From: Candidatus Kaiserbacteria bacterium
Lineage (GTDB): Bacteria; Patescibacteriota; Minisyncoccia; Phycocordibacterales; UBA918
Length of the DNA stretch: 55,180 nucleotides
Direction: 5' to 3'
NCBI GenBank assembly: GCA_016204695.1
Contig: JACQKD010000007.1
Location: forward strand, 1 to 55,180
Part shown: positions 7,943 through 15,626 of the stretch, one piece after another
How positions within the stretch are numbered: the first letter of the stretch is position 1
How the letters are laid out: every line of letters begins with the position of its first letter
Position numbers and translations under genes: made by a program
Notes under the pieces: generated by a model
Seen by the model: the letters and a program-made list of their open reading frames with translations, nothing else
Databases searched by the model: none
What the model was told of the DNA's origin: nothing

Positions 7943-10900
7943 CTATATCTCCTCAAACTTCGGTCGGACACGGATGGTCACTTCGGCGGAACGGTCATCA
8001 CCGCCGACATCGGTACAGTCAATCGTGTATTTCGTCTCGCCGACAAGACTGATCGTGGGAGTCCCGGCGCTGTCCGCCGTTTTCGGATTTCCTCCGAGCG
8101 TATCGCCGTTTGTTCCCGTGACCGAACATCCGGTGTTGCCGTTACGATTCCATGATACGTTGCTCGTCCCTCCATAGTCCACGACGAGCGGGCTGGCATC
8201 AATGGTCGGGTCACCGCCGGGCCCGCCAGTCACAGTGACCGTCGCCTGCGCGGTGCGACTGGTGCCGTCGTTGTCTTCACATCGGACGGTGTACGCCTTA
8301 CTGCCGCTTGCCGGCTCATTCCTGACTCCGTTTGGTCCCTGCGTCTCGCCATTTGGCGGATTGCCGCCGCCGGTGCTGAAGTCGGCATCCCCAAAGCAGT
8401 TGACGCCATCGGACGCCCATCTGAGCTCCACATGCTGTCCGCTCTGTATGGTGACTGCGTCCTCCTCCCACACACTGTCCCCGAATCTCCGTATATCAAG
8501 GTCGGCGGTTGGAGCATCGCTGTCATCGTCGTCATCAGGAGGAGGCGATGTTGGCTCGGAACATGAGGCAGTCGTTCCTCCGTTTGAGCCGACGCAATTC
8601 CATGACCACGGACCGCTCGCGCCACCGATATTGTTTACACTGGTGCCGGCATCGCATTGATAATGAGTAGCATTGCACTTGCCGTTTACTACCGGCGGAC
8701 CTATCGGCTCGGAACACGATGCGCTAGTACCCCCATTTGAGCCATTACATGTCCATGTCCATCCGGTTGAGCTGACTACATTGTTTGCACTTGTGCTACC
8801 AGGGGCACACTCGTAGTGAGTGTCCGGCTCCGGCCTGCAAGCGCCATTGACCGGGCCGCACGACTCACCCTGTGCCACCACCATCACGCTGTTACTTTGT
8901 CCTCCGAAAGAACCACCGCCGTTGAAACGGAAAACATACCGGAAAAAGTACATGCCTGGGGATACATCTACAGTATTAAAGGATAACGTTCCGGTATCAG
9001 TACCGCCAGTCGAATCCTCGGTGACATATACGTCACCTGTACCTGTCGACTTATACATATTGATTCCATCCCCGGACCCGGGAGTTCCTGATGTAACATT
9101 CCACGTCACATCAACCAACTCACCTTGCATCAAACAGGCGGGCACTGCGGTAAGCACAACGGTTGGCGGCTTCGGCTCAGAGCATGAAGCGTGTGTTTCG
9201 GCACCACCACTCCCGCTACACACCCATGTCCACTCTGTGGATCCCTCAATGTTGTTGAGACTTACGCTTCCACCTTCACATCCATAGTGAGTGGCAGAAC
9301 AAGCGCCGAGAATAACACCGGGCTTCCACTCGGTACATACTGCATTGGTTCCGCTTCCGCCACCGGGAGTGCCGGCACAGTTCCATGTCCATTTCGTATT
9401 GGTTTCATTCTGATTGGCGGGCGTCCCGGCACTACATTGGTAGTGAGAAGGAGGATTACTGCATGCACCAACAACCGTTGGTCCCGTGGGAGTCACCGTC
9501 ACCGACGTTGAGCAGGTGCCGGTCTGACTCCCCGTACTTACCGTTCCGGTGTATGTCGTGTTTGCAGTAGGTGATACACTTCGACTACCGCTGGTGGTTC
9601 CGTTATGGACGTTACCGATGCCGCTAATTACAAAGGAGGTGGCATTTGCGCTTACCGTCCACGAGAGAGTCGTGGAGTTGCCCGATGATATCGTCGAGGG
9701 ATTCGCGGAAAGGGTGCAGATCGGGGCTCCGGCAGGCGGGGCAGGCTCCGAACATGAGGCGTCAGTATGATTGGGACCGGAACCATTGCAACTCCATGTC
9801 CACGGACCCGTGCTCCCGCCGGTTTGGTTTGCACTCGTACCCGTCCTGCATGCCCAGTGAGTATCGGGCTCGGAGTTACATTGACCATTGACAGTAGGAA
9901 TAGGAACGCCTTCCGGTTGGAATGTCGCACCGACGGTGCGGTCTTGGTTCATGGTCGTCTGACAGTCGGGCACCGTACTGCCGTCGCATCCGCTTGTCGG
10001 TCCCGACCAGTGGGAAAATACTGAACCGATTGCAGGAGAAGCATGCAATGTTACTGGTGTCCCGTCCGAGTAGCTCTCATTGCAGTCGCTTCCGCAACTG
10101 ATTCCCTGCCCAGTGACCGTTCCCGAGCCGGTGCCGCCTTTGTTTACTTGGAGCGTCCTCATTACCGCCGTGGGAGCCGTCACTGTTACGCTCCCGCAGG
10201 AGGCAGTCTTCGTATTTCCCAAGGTGTCGGCGACAATAACGGACGCGTTCCTGGAACCAGCTGTCGTGTACGTCCTCGTCCACGAGTGCGCCTCACCGCT
10301 TGAGAATGTCGCGCCGTCCGTATCGGCCCAGCTGTATTGGTAGAAGCCGCTTCCGCCCGATGGAGATGCTCCCCATGTGACAGACTGGTTAGTCTGTACC
10401 GAAGGGGCGGAAGCCTGACAAGTGACAGCGAGGGGAGGAGGAGGCACATCGTTGACCGTGATATCAAGCGAATCGGACGCGGTCGCTCCGCTATTGTCGG
10501 TGACGGTGAGCGTGCAAGAGTAGGTAGGATACACGTTCGAGCCATTAGGAGCGGTATATGCAACATCAAGCGTGTTATCGGGACTCAATGCGCCGCCGGT
10601 GCATGTCCACTTATAGGATGTAATTGAGCCGTCGGGGTCGCTCGCAGTCGCATCGTTGATGGCAACCTGTTGGCCTTCGGTGACCGTCTTGTCGGGACCG
10701 GCATCCACGACGGGCGGTTGGTTGTTAGGAGGCGGCTGTTGAGGATTATTTGCCATCACCGCAATAGTTACCCTCGGAAACTGTATGGTACCACCTAACC
10801 CAAACCGCCCCGGGTTGCTCAACCGATCCGAGTAGCACTCATCACCAACGCGTGTGTCATAACCAACCGTATAGTACCCGGGTGCCACACCGGCAATGTC

Positions 10901-11356
10901 AACATTTACCCTAAATGAATAATCGTTGCGGTCCCATATCCACGGCTGATTGTCCAAACTGCCCATATTGTGACCAAACGCCGCGCTATGGCCGCCATGC
11001 GCCGTTATCGAACGCGCGGGGGTCGTCTCACTCGCCGACAGTCGCGGTCCATTGGTTACCGGAGTAAGCTCGAACCATCCGGGGTTGCTTGCGTTGATAT
11101 GGTACGAGTAGATGAAATTAAACGGGGCGCTTCCTTCCTGTACGACAATGACCCGACCAAGGTCGGGGTCATACGAAACATTGGAGTTCACATCTTCGGG
11201 ATTCCGCAGAGACGTTATCCAGTTGGTCGGTACCACATCGCAATCCTTTTCCCACGGGGCACCCGGATAGTCGGCGCGGCCTGCATGCGCCGAAGCCGCA
11301 AAAAACAGTGGCGAAAGCAGGACGACAACGGAAATGAGAAGAAGGTATTTTTTCAT
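7943..11356 (-). CDS. Secreted multidomain repeat protein (PKD, InlB-like and Cys-rich repeats)
   Basis: 1137 aa with a clear Sec signal peptide (MKKYLLLISVVVLLSPLFFA..AHA, cleaved near residue 25). Domains in order: a unique N-terminal region (30-200) with Cys pairs; a PKD-type domain (215-302) carrying TSYKWTC and SCTLTVTD; a second PKD-like domain (308-395); a divergent InlB B-type repeat (401-480, with TLHASPAIGSVFSHWSG); five four-Cys repeats (489-538, 628-677, 682-728, 836-884, 890-935) of the form [VI]xGxC...THYxC...WTWxC...ASCSEP; Ig-like spacers (550-622, 730-828); a DDDDD linker; and two C-terminal Ig-like domains (about 975-1130). I see no LPXTG, TM anchor or catalytic motif, so it is probably a secreted adhesin or surface-layer component. 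Confidence 0.85.
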   Translation of the reverse strand: MKKYLLLISVVVLLSPLFFAASAHAGRADYPGAPWEKDCDVVPTNWITSLRNPEDVNSNVSYDPDLGRVIVVQEGSAPFNFIYSYHINASNPGWFELTPVTNGPRLSASETTPARSITAHGGHSAAFGHNMGSLDNQPWIWDRNDYSFRVNVDIAGVAPGYYTVGYDTRVGDECYSDRLSNPGRFGLGGTIQFPRVTIAVMANNPQQPPPNNQPPVVDAGPDKTVTEGQQVAINDATASDPDGSITSYKWTCTGGALSPDNTLDVAYTAPNGSNVYPTYSCTLTVTDNSGATASDSLDITVNDVPPPPLAVTCQASAPSVQTNQSVTWGASPSGGSGFYQYSWADTDGATFSSGEAHSWTRTYTTAGSRNASVIVADTLGNTKTASCGSVTVTAPTAVMRTLQVNKGGTGSGTVTGQGISCGSDCNESYSDGTPVTLHASPAIGSVFSHWSGPTSGCDGSTVPDCQTTMNQDRTVGATFQPEGVPIPTVNGQCNSEPDTHWACRTGTSANQTGGSTGPWTWSCNGSGPNHTDASCSEPAPPAGAPICTLSANPSTISSGNSTTLSWTVSANATSFVISGIGNVHNGTTSGSRSVSPTANTTYTGTVSTGSQTGTCSTSVTVTPTGPTVVGACSNPPSHYQCSAGTPANQNETNTKWTWNCAGTPGGGSGTNAVCTEWKPGVILGACSATHYGCEGGSVSLNNIEGSTEWTWVCSGSGGAETHASCSEPKPPTVVLTAVPACLMQGELVDVTWNVTSGTPGSGDGINMYKSTGTGDVYVTEDSTGGTDTGTLSFNTVDVSPGMYFFRYVFRFNGGGSFGGQSNSVMVVAQGESCGPVNGACRPEPDTHYECAPGSTSANNVVSSTGWTWTCNGSNGGTSASCSEPIGPPVVNGKCNATHYQCDAGTSVNNIGGASGPWSWNCVGSNGGTTASCSEPTSPPPDDDDDSDAPTADLDIRRFGDSVWEEDAVTIQSGQHVELRWASDGVNCFGDADFSTGGGNPPNGETQGPNGVRNEPASGSKAYTVRCEDNDGTSRTAQATVTVTGGPGGDPTIDASPLVVDYGGTSNVSWNRNGNTGCSVTGTNGDTLGGNPKTADSAGTPTISLVGETKYTIDCTDVGGDDRSAEVTIRVRPKFEEI

Positions 11357-11368
11357 TAGAGAAACAAC

Positions 11369-11944
11369 CTATTCGCTCACCCAGATGATTCCGGCGGGGC
11401 CGGCATTGTCACAGCTGTATGCGTGCGCTCCGGCCGTCGCGCCGAAGTTGGCGGCGTTGACCGGTGCGATAATGCTTTCATTGGCGGGCACGGAGAAGGA
11501 GAGCGTCCCGTCAAGCGTGGCGAAAGCGTGCGGCACGGTGTCGTAGTTTTTTATGAGGATTTCACCTCCCATTTTGACTTTCAAGACCACCGGAGAGAGG
11601 GCACACTTCGCACCGAGCGCAAGCTCACCGCCCTCTTTTGCCGCCTGTGCGACCTTCTGCATATATGCGGCGGCGTTGGTCTGGTCTTCTTTGTTTGCCG
11701 CCATATCAAGCACGGCGCGCTCATCGGCCGACACCGGCGGGAAGTTGAAAGTGCCCGTCACCGGCCCGGGAACGCCGCCCGCAGACGGAGCGGTGTCCTC
11801 CGTCGGCATCGTAGGAGCGGTGTCGTTCGCGACCTGCCGATAGACGAAATACAAAAGCACGACGGCTATGACAAGCATAACCATGATGATCTTTTTGCCC
11901 AGAGAAGAACCTCCTTGCATATTTTCTTGTGTGCCTAGTTCCAT
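11369..11944 (-). CDS. Membrane-anchored cupredoxin-like protein
   Basis: 191 aa: N-terminal TM helix (about 20-36), a Pro/Thr-rich linker, a helical stretch (75-105) and a C-terminal beta domain (about 108-191) containing NYDTVPHAF and AYSCDNAGPAGIIWV. The spacing of the His and the Cys resembles a type I copper fold, but the usual His/Met after the Cys are not evident, so copper binding is doubtful. It is upstream of and on the same strand as the large secreted protein gene, with 12 nt between them, suggesting co-expression at the cell surface. Confidence 0.6.
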   Translation of the reverse strand: MELGTQENMQGGSSLGKKIIMVMLVIAVVLLYFVYRQVANDTAPTMPTEDTAPSAGGVPGPVTGTFNFPPVSADERAVLDMAANKEDQTNAAAYMQKVAQAAKEGGELALGAKCALSPVVLKVKMGGEILIKNYDTVPHAFATLDGTLSFSVPANESIIAPVNAANFGATAGAHAYSCDNAGPAGIIWVSE

Positions 11945-12041
11945 ACTGTTATTTGATGCTATGCGCCACGCTTGCTGTTAATACTGCTTCAGTATGCAGT
12001 GTACACCCCATCCTGTCTCGGAGAGATGAGTAATCCACAGG

Positions 12042-12106
12042 CACGGAATATGCCGAAGGCATATTCCGTGGGGTTGGGGAAATCGGCCGCCGCCAAAGGC
12101 GGCGGC
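12042..12106. repeat. Two small-loop hairpins upstream of ruvA
   Basis: CACGGAATATGCC-GAA-GGCATATTCCGTG (12042-12070, 13 bp, perfect) and GCCGCCGCC-AAA-GGCGGCGGC (12086-12106, 9 bp, perfect). They lie between divergent genes, where a terminator is not expected, and look like the palindromes seen inside several genes in this window. Confidence 0.6.
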
Positions 12107-12140
12107 TGGGGCTTGCGCAGATCTGTTGTATGATGAGCGT

Positions 12141-12707
12141 ATGATTCGGTTCATACGAGGAGAAGTGCTCGACATCGGTACGTTTGCGGTGACGGTGGAT
12201 GTCGGGGGTATCGGCTATCTGATTCATACACCGAGCACGAGCGGCGGGTTTGCCGTAGGCGAACCCGCCGCCTTCCACACACACCTCGCCGTCCGCGAAA
12301 ACGCGCTCGACCTCTACGGCTTCCTCACGACCGAGGAGCTTGACATGTTTCTCCTCCTCATCGGCCTGCCAAAAATAGGCCCGAAGTCCGCCATGCTCAT
12401 CATGTCGCAGGCCGATGTCGCGCTCTTGCGCAAGGCCGCCCTCTCGGGAGACGCCTCATATCTCTCCAAAATCTCGGGCATCGGCAAGAAGAGCGCGGAG
12501 AAAATAGTCATGGGCCTGCGGGAAAAATTCGGCGCGGAAGACATCGCACTCGGCGACTACTCCGACACCGACCACGATGTCATGGACGCACTCATCACCC
12601 TCGGCTACTCCCAGAAAGAATCCCGCGACGCGCTCAAAAAAATGTCGCCGGAACTCACCGAAACCAACGCCCGCATCAAAGCCGCACTCAAGCTTCTCGG
12701 ACGATAG
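12141..12707 (+). CDS. ruvA: Holliday junction DNA helicase subunit RuvA
   Basis: 188 aa. N-terminal OB domain (MIRFIRGEVLDIGTFAVTVDVGGIGYLI), two helix-hairpin-helix motifs (GLPKIGPKSAM, about 79-89; ISGIGKKSAEKIV, about 114-126) and a C-terminal RuvB-binding helical domain (VMDALITLGYSQKESRDALKKM). RuvA tetramers hold four-way junctions for RuvB. The ATG at 12141 has TATGAT 6 nt upstream, a leaderless pattern. A 14-bp inverted repeat with one G-U sits in codons 34-44 (12241-12271). ruvB and ruvC are not in the window. Confidence 0.93.
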   Translation: MIRFIRGEVLDIGTFAVTVDVGGIGYLIHTPSTSGGFAVGEPAAFHTHLAVRENALDLYGFLTTEELDMFLLLIGLPKIGPKSAMLIMSQADVALLRKAALSGDASYLSKISGIGKKSAEKIVMGLREKFGAEDIALGDYSDTDHDVMDALITLGYSQKESRDALKKMSPELTETNARIKAALKLLGR

Positions 12708-12840
12708 TTATCCGAAGTTGACTCGTTCCCCCCGAAGAAGCGCAAATCCTTTTTGCACGTTTTTGAGCGCCTCGTCGCTGACATCAAACAGCACCGTATG
12801 CGACCCTTTGATATAGTTGATGTCGGCAAACGCGGCAACA
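12708..12840 (-). pseudogene. Remnant of a NUDIX hydrolase gene with internal deletion
   Basis: The minus strand encodes AFADINYIKGSHTV joined to LFDVSDEALKNVQKGF and ends GERV-N-F-G plus stop. The intact NUDIX gene at 52705-53196 has the same two blocks, separated by about 34 residues, with only a few base differences in the first 85 nt. The remnant lacks the whole N-terminal half with the NUDIX box, so it cannot be functional. It abuts the ruvA stop codon. Confidence 0.8.
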
Positions 12841-13121
12841 ACGGCCGTCTGCGGGCAGAGTAGATTTGAGAAGATTCTTAAAACCAAGAATCGACTGTGC
12901 ATGAAAATCTTTAAACCTTCGGCTCTTTATAAAAAAATAAACACAGGGTTGGAGAAACTCCTACCTGCGTTCTGTAGTGAAAATTGTCCGAAGACAAATT
13001 AAGTTCTGGAAGAACTAATGATGGTGGGGCCTAAACGCCCATTGAGCAAAAAGGAGCCCCACCATCATCTCTCTCTGCCACATTGGCTGGGAGATATTTG
13101 AACTATAAGCTTTTTACAAAA
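12841..13121. other. Gene-free AT-rich stretch with one long hairpin
   Basis: 281 nt without a supported gene; short ORFs here lack a ribosome site. It includes the inverted repeat ATGATGGTGGGGC...GCCCCACCATCAT (13018-13068), 3' to the pheA unit on the minus strand. It is followed by few T residues, so termination is possible but not certain. Confidence 0.5.
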
Positions 13122-13445
13122 TCAGTCAATACACTCCTGATCCTCGACGGCAAAGATTCTGTACCTGGCACGATATGGGTCATATTCCTTTCTGTCCTCG
13201 GGTAGCTTGCGTAGCCTGTATGGTTTCCTCTCTACCTGCATAATCTTATTTACCCCACTAAGGACAGATGTCAGTGTTTTGAACCCAGAGAGACGCAGAA
13301 TCTCATATTCGCTCATCGGCCGATTGCCGTTTGTGCGGAAGACAGCGACTACATTTCGGAACCTCTCTGGAAACGGGTATTTCTCAATTTCTCTCCACTC
13401 GCCCTCGGTGATCACCCTGTCTGTTGATCTCGGCTTCACCGACAT
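13122..13445 (-). CDS. Hypothetical protein in the pheA unit, 107 aa
   Basis: Not recognised. It is basic and soluble; the segment FRTNGNRPMSEYEILRLSGFKTLTSV (about 38-63) has the spacing of a winged-helix DNA-binding motif, so a regulator is possible but unproven. The start at 13445 has a strong Shine-Dalgarno site (AGGAGGGG, 4 nt before ATG) overlapping the pheA stop region 12 nt upstream, so it is translated from the pheA transcript and should share Phe attenuation. Confidence 0.7.
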   Translation of the reverse strand: MSVKPRSTDRVITEGEWREIEKYPFPERFRNVVAVFRTNGNRPMSEYEILRLSGFKTLTSVLSGVNKIMQVERKPYRLRKLPEDRKEYDPYRARYRIFAVEDQECID

Positions 13446-13456
13446 TCTCCCCTCCT

Positions 13457-14380
13457 TCACTCTATGATCGCCTCGTTTAGAAACGAGCCAAGTACGATCA
13501 TCCGCTTGCTCATAGCGGCAAGTAACGTGAAGATCGCATTCATGACACGTGGATTTTTATGCACATCCATCTCTATGCAGAACACTACGCGATTGTCCGC
13601 ACCTCCGAGCGGAATTTGTGGAGCATATCGAACATTCACCTTGAGCGCCGCCATGGGGCTCAAGATGTCATGAAGGACGCCCGCCTCGTTCCGGTCAGGC
13701 CACAACAACACGGCAACCCCCGATCCAAAATCGTTTTGGACTATGCGATGTCCTTTCACCACAAGGTAAAAGTGCGTGTAATTTTCTTTGACATCCGCTA
13801 CATCGTCCACGAGCGGCGTCAAATTGTACAGCCCGGCGCAAAAGCGAGACGCGATCGCAGCGCGCGACGGATCTTGGATTTCCGCAACAGACTGTGCGGC
13901 GCCGGAAGTACTGGACATTGGCTCCAGTGAGGCGTCAGGAAGAATGCGCCGAAGCATTCGAGCGCACTGCCCCAGGGCCTGTCCGTGCGAGACCACCGTC
14001 TTGATGTCACTCAATTGCACCGAAGGATCACAAGCGAAGAGCTGATGCCTGATACGCAATGTAACCTTACCCACGACATGAAATGTCTCCTCCGAAACAA
14101 AAGAAGGCTGGGTGGATAGGTAGTACTTCTCATGACTCGGTCCTCTCATGAGATAGCGCATCACACCAGCCACGTATCCCTCAACTGTGTTGTAAACCGG
14201 GACGATACCCATTGGCAAATCAGCTTCACCGCTACCGTTTTCAATCTCAGCAAGCACATCCTGATTGTCTTTCACAAACTCAATTTCTACAGTTCCATGG
14301 AAGACGTTTGCGTTTAGCCATTGAGCTACACAATCTCCGTAGGATCCTCCCGGCCCCAAACACACTAATTTGCGACTCAT
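13457..14380 (-). CDS. pheA: Prephenate dehydratase (PheA-type, with ACT-like domain)
   Basis: 307 aa. The N-terminal two-lobed dehydratase domain is marked by LGPGGSYGDCVAQ (residues 8-20), a PVYNTVEGYV motif (about 61-70) and ENYTHFYLVVKG (about 199-210). The last corresponds to the catalytic TRF motif, with Thr and Phe kept but Arg changed to His. The C-terminal region (about 215-300) is ACT-like, but the ESRP Phe-binding motif is absent. The enzyme turns prephenate into phenylpyruvate in Phe synthesis. A GGGGAG site lies 8 nt before the ATG. Expression is likely controlled by the leader peptide and terminator just upstream (14426-14544). Confidence 0.82.
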   Translation of the reverse strand: MSRKLVCLGPGGSYGDCVAQWLNANVFHGTVEIEFVKDNQDVLAEIENGSGEADLPMGIVPVYNTVEGYVAGVMRYLMRGPSHEKYYLSTQPSFVSEETFHVVGKVTLRIRHQLFACDPSVQLSDIKTVVSHGQALGQCARMLRRILPDASLEPMSSTSGAAQSVAEIQDPSRAAIASRFCAGLYNLTPLVDDVADVKENYTHFYLVVKGHRIVQNDFGSGVAVLLWPDRNEAGVLHDILSPMAALKVNVRYAPQIPLGGADNRVVFCIEMDVHKNPRVMNAIFTLLAAMSKRMIVLGSFLNEAIIE

Positions 14381-14425
14381 CAGACACTCTCCCCTACCGT
14401 TTTGTGGTTATCAACGAACACTCCC

Positions 14426-14465
14426 AAAACAAAAACCGCTGCCCGGAGGGTAGCGGTTTTTGTTT
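14426..14465 (-). terminator. Phe attenuator terminator upstream of pheA
   Basis: AACAAAAACCGCTGCCC-GGA-GGGTAGCGGTTTTTGTT inverted repeat; on the minus strand the stem ends in TTTTTGTTTT, 45 nt before pheA. The leader segment at 14486-14498 can pair with its loop and one arm (14442-14455) as an antiterminator. Confidence 0.88.
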
Positions 14466-14481
14466 CAGATTTCTTGTAACA

Positions 14482-14544
14482 CTAACGCACCCTTCGGGTT
14501 TCCGAGGTTCTAAAGAAACCAAAGAAGAGTGCGTTGTGTATCAC
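14482..14544 (-). CDS. Phe-rich leader peptide (pheL-like), 20 aa
   Basis: A GTG-started 20-codon ORF containing NALFFGFFRTS: four Phe codons (TTC TTT GGT TTC TTT) within five codons. It is too short for ordinary gene calling. TATAGT at 14552-14557 is 7 nt before the GTG, so the transcript should begin at or next to the start codon (leaderless). The first codons (GTGCGTT, plus 14529-14535) can pair with AACGCAC at 14484-14490, giving a 1:2 hairpin that competes with the antiterminator. A ribosome stalled at Phe codons would favour antitermination and pheA expression, as in enterobacterial pheL. Confidence 0.85.
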   Translation of the reverse strand: MIHNALFFGFFRTSETRRVR

Positions 14545-14551
14545 GGGGGTA

Positions 14552-14579
14552 ACTATACCGTCTAGTTTATAAAAAGCAA
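14552..14579 (-). promoter_or_regulatory. Promoter of the Phe leader and pheA unit
   Basis: TTGCTT (plus 14574-14579), 16-nt spacer, TATAGT (plus 14552-14557). Confidence 0.75.
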
Positions 14580-14602
14580 GCACGTCGAAATATAAATAGA
14601 TT

Positions 14603-14650
14603 GAGGGCTCCCCGGAAATCGCATGTGAATACGACTCCGAGAGAGCCCTC
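14603..14650 (-). terminator. Terminator of the 106-aa gene
   Basis: Arms GAGGGCTC and GAGCCCTC with an internal CGGAA/TCCG pairing; followed on the minus strand by AATCTATTTATATTT. It separates the Leu-controlled gene from the Phe promoter. Confidence 0.6.
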
Positions 14651-14687
14651 GGGTCAGCCAATATGCTGACATGGGATCGACAGGAGT

Positions 14688-15008
14688 TTATTTTGCGTAG
14701 GGATACACCGCCGACCCCACGAGAGACGGGTCTTCAATCGCGGTAGACTGCCCACTGCAGGAAACGATCCTGCGGACTTTTTGTGTTAAGTCTTCGACAA
14801 CTCCACTGTCGAAGTCTCTGCCTACAAATACCTTTCTGGCAGCCAATCGAGCCCACGGGCCTCTCCCCCTCTTGGTGAAAAAGGCCACGGACCCCTTCGG
14901 GGCCACTTCGTCTGGCTGAAGCCAGCGAATGTGACATCCTACCCTTTGAGCTGCGGCGAGAATGGACCTAATAGCAGAAAGATCGTTCTGGGTAGCAACA
15001 ACTAACAT
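14688..15008 (-). CDS. Hypothetical protein under Leu-type leader, 106 aa
   Basis: Not recognised. It starts MLVVATQNDLSAIRSIL, a strand-helix pattern, and continues with a basic GRGPWARLAARK region (about 49-60) and a C-terminal half with a single Cys-Ser-Gly motif. No signal or membrane segment. The ATG at 15008 has a perfect AAGGAGG site 6 nt upstream, which excludes the longer in-frame starts. It is the only gene between the Leu-rich leader/terminator (15154-15302) and its own terminator, so its synthesis should rise when leucyl-tRNA runs short. Confidence 0.72.
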   Translation of the reverse strand: MLVVATQNDLSAIRSILAAAQRVGCHIRWLQPDEVAPKGSVAFFTKRGRGPWARLAARKVFVGRDFDSGVVEDLTQKVRRIVSCSGQSTAIEDPSLVGSAVYPYAK

Positions 15009-15070
15009 CGTCAGCCTCCTTATCGGATACATGGACGCCCTGCCTTCACGCAGATACCATTTCAACCCAG

Positions 15071-15126
15071 CATCAGCGAGGCGGCAAAATAAGCGTCGGA
15101 ACGCCGACCTCACCGCCTCGCTGATG
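15071..15126 (-). repeat. Stem-loop in the 5' leader of the 106-aa gene
   Basis: Arms CATCAGCGAGGCGG and CCGCCTCGCTGATG (14 bp, perfect) enclose a smaller hairpin (GCGTC-GGAA-CGCCGAC type). It lies between the Leu attenuator and the Shine-Dalgarno site and may add a second layer of control or stabilise the mRNA. Confidence 0.7.
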
Positions 15127-15153
15127 CATTTTGTGGAAAGAACTGAAGAACAA

Positions 15154-15190
15154 ACGAAAATCGACCTCCCAAAGGAAGGCCGATTTTCGT
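15154..15190 (-). terminator. Leu-type attenuator terminator
   Basis: ACGAAAATCG...CGATTTTCGT arms with internal CCTCCC/AAGGAAGG; on the minus strand it ends in TTTTCGTTTGTTC. The leader segment at 15229-15239 (GCCTTCCTTTC on plus) pairs with AAAGGAAGGC at 15171-15180, giving the antiterminator. Confidence 0.8.
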
Positions 15191-15206
15191 CGTATGCTTC
15201 TACTAT

Positions 15207-15302
15207 CTATGAAAACATACGAGAACCAGCCTTCCTTTCAAGAAGGACTAGTCCTAGCACGAGAAGCTGGCTCTGTTGCCGACTTACTTCTATCGTTTTC
15301 AT
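15207..15302 (-). CDS. Leu/Val-rich leader peptide, 31 aa
   Basis: A 31-codon ATG ORF whose centre reads QLLVLGLVLLE: six Leu and two Val codons within nine residues. It is followed by a terminator and preceded by a promoter whose -10 hexamer lies 7 nt from the ATG, so it is probably a leaderless transcript. The Leu codons sit between CCAGC/GCTGG arms that can form a 1:2 hairpin. The architecture equals that of leuL/ilv-type leader peptides, where scarcity of charged tRNA-Leu prevents termination. Confidence 0.8.
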   Translation of the reverse strand: MKTIEVSRQQSQLLVLGLVLLERKAGSRMFS

Positions 15303-15309
15303 ACAGAGT

Positions 15310-15337
15310 ATAGTATGCCGACGCAAAAATATGTCAA
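15310..15337 (-). promoter_or_regulatory. Promoter of the Leu-type leader
   Basis: TTGACA (plus 15332-15337), 16-nt spacer, TACTAT (plus 15310-15315). Confidence 0.8.
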
Positions 15338-15360
15338 GCAACCCGGACTCGGAATAGGAA

Positions 15361-15384
15361 AAGCAGCTCTAGGGAGAGCTGCTC
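15361..15384 (-). terminator. Terminator of the 68-aa gene
   Basis: AGCAGCTCT-CCCT-AGAGCTGCT on the minus strand, followed by TTTTCC. The stop codon of the gene lies inside the stem. Confidence 0.75.
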
Positions 15385-15575
15385 GAGGTGGCGTCATAGG
15401 TGACTTCGACAAAACTATACATCTCCGGCGGGAACTCTGTCATTCCCGTCAGGCGATCCCAGGTCAGACGCTCAAAGTAAAGCTGCTCGTATTCAGCCTG
15501 AGTGGGACGTCTGTAGTGTCGTGCCGGACTCTGACTTTTGCAACTGTTCTCCGCTACTACTAAAGGAACTGGCAT
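15369..15575 (-). CDS. Hypothetical small protein under Ile-type leader, 68 aa
   Basis: Not recognised. It starts MPVPLVVAENS, has an aromatic/acidic middle (EYEQLYFERLTWDRL, about 28-42) and a Ser-rich C-terminus (TSSSSP). No membrane segment. GAGGGAG 9 nt before ATG 15575 is a plausible ribosome site. It is the only gene between the Ile attenuator and its terminator at 15361-15384, so it should respond to isoleucine supply. The product could be a regulator or anti-factor, but nothing in the sequence shows this. Confidence 0.65.
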   Translation of the reverse strand: MPVPLVVAENSCKSQSPARHYRRPTQAEYEQLYFERLTWDRLTGMTEFPPEMYSFVEVTYDATSSSSP

Positions 15576-15626
15576 CGTTCTTCTCCCTCTTCTTTGAAGA
15601 GCAATATGTCCTGTAACACCGCACAA

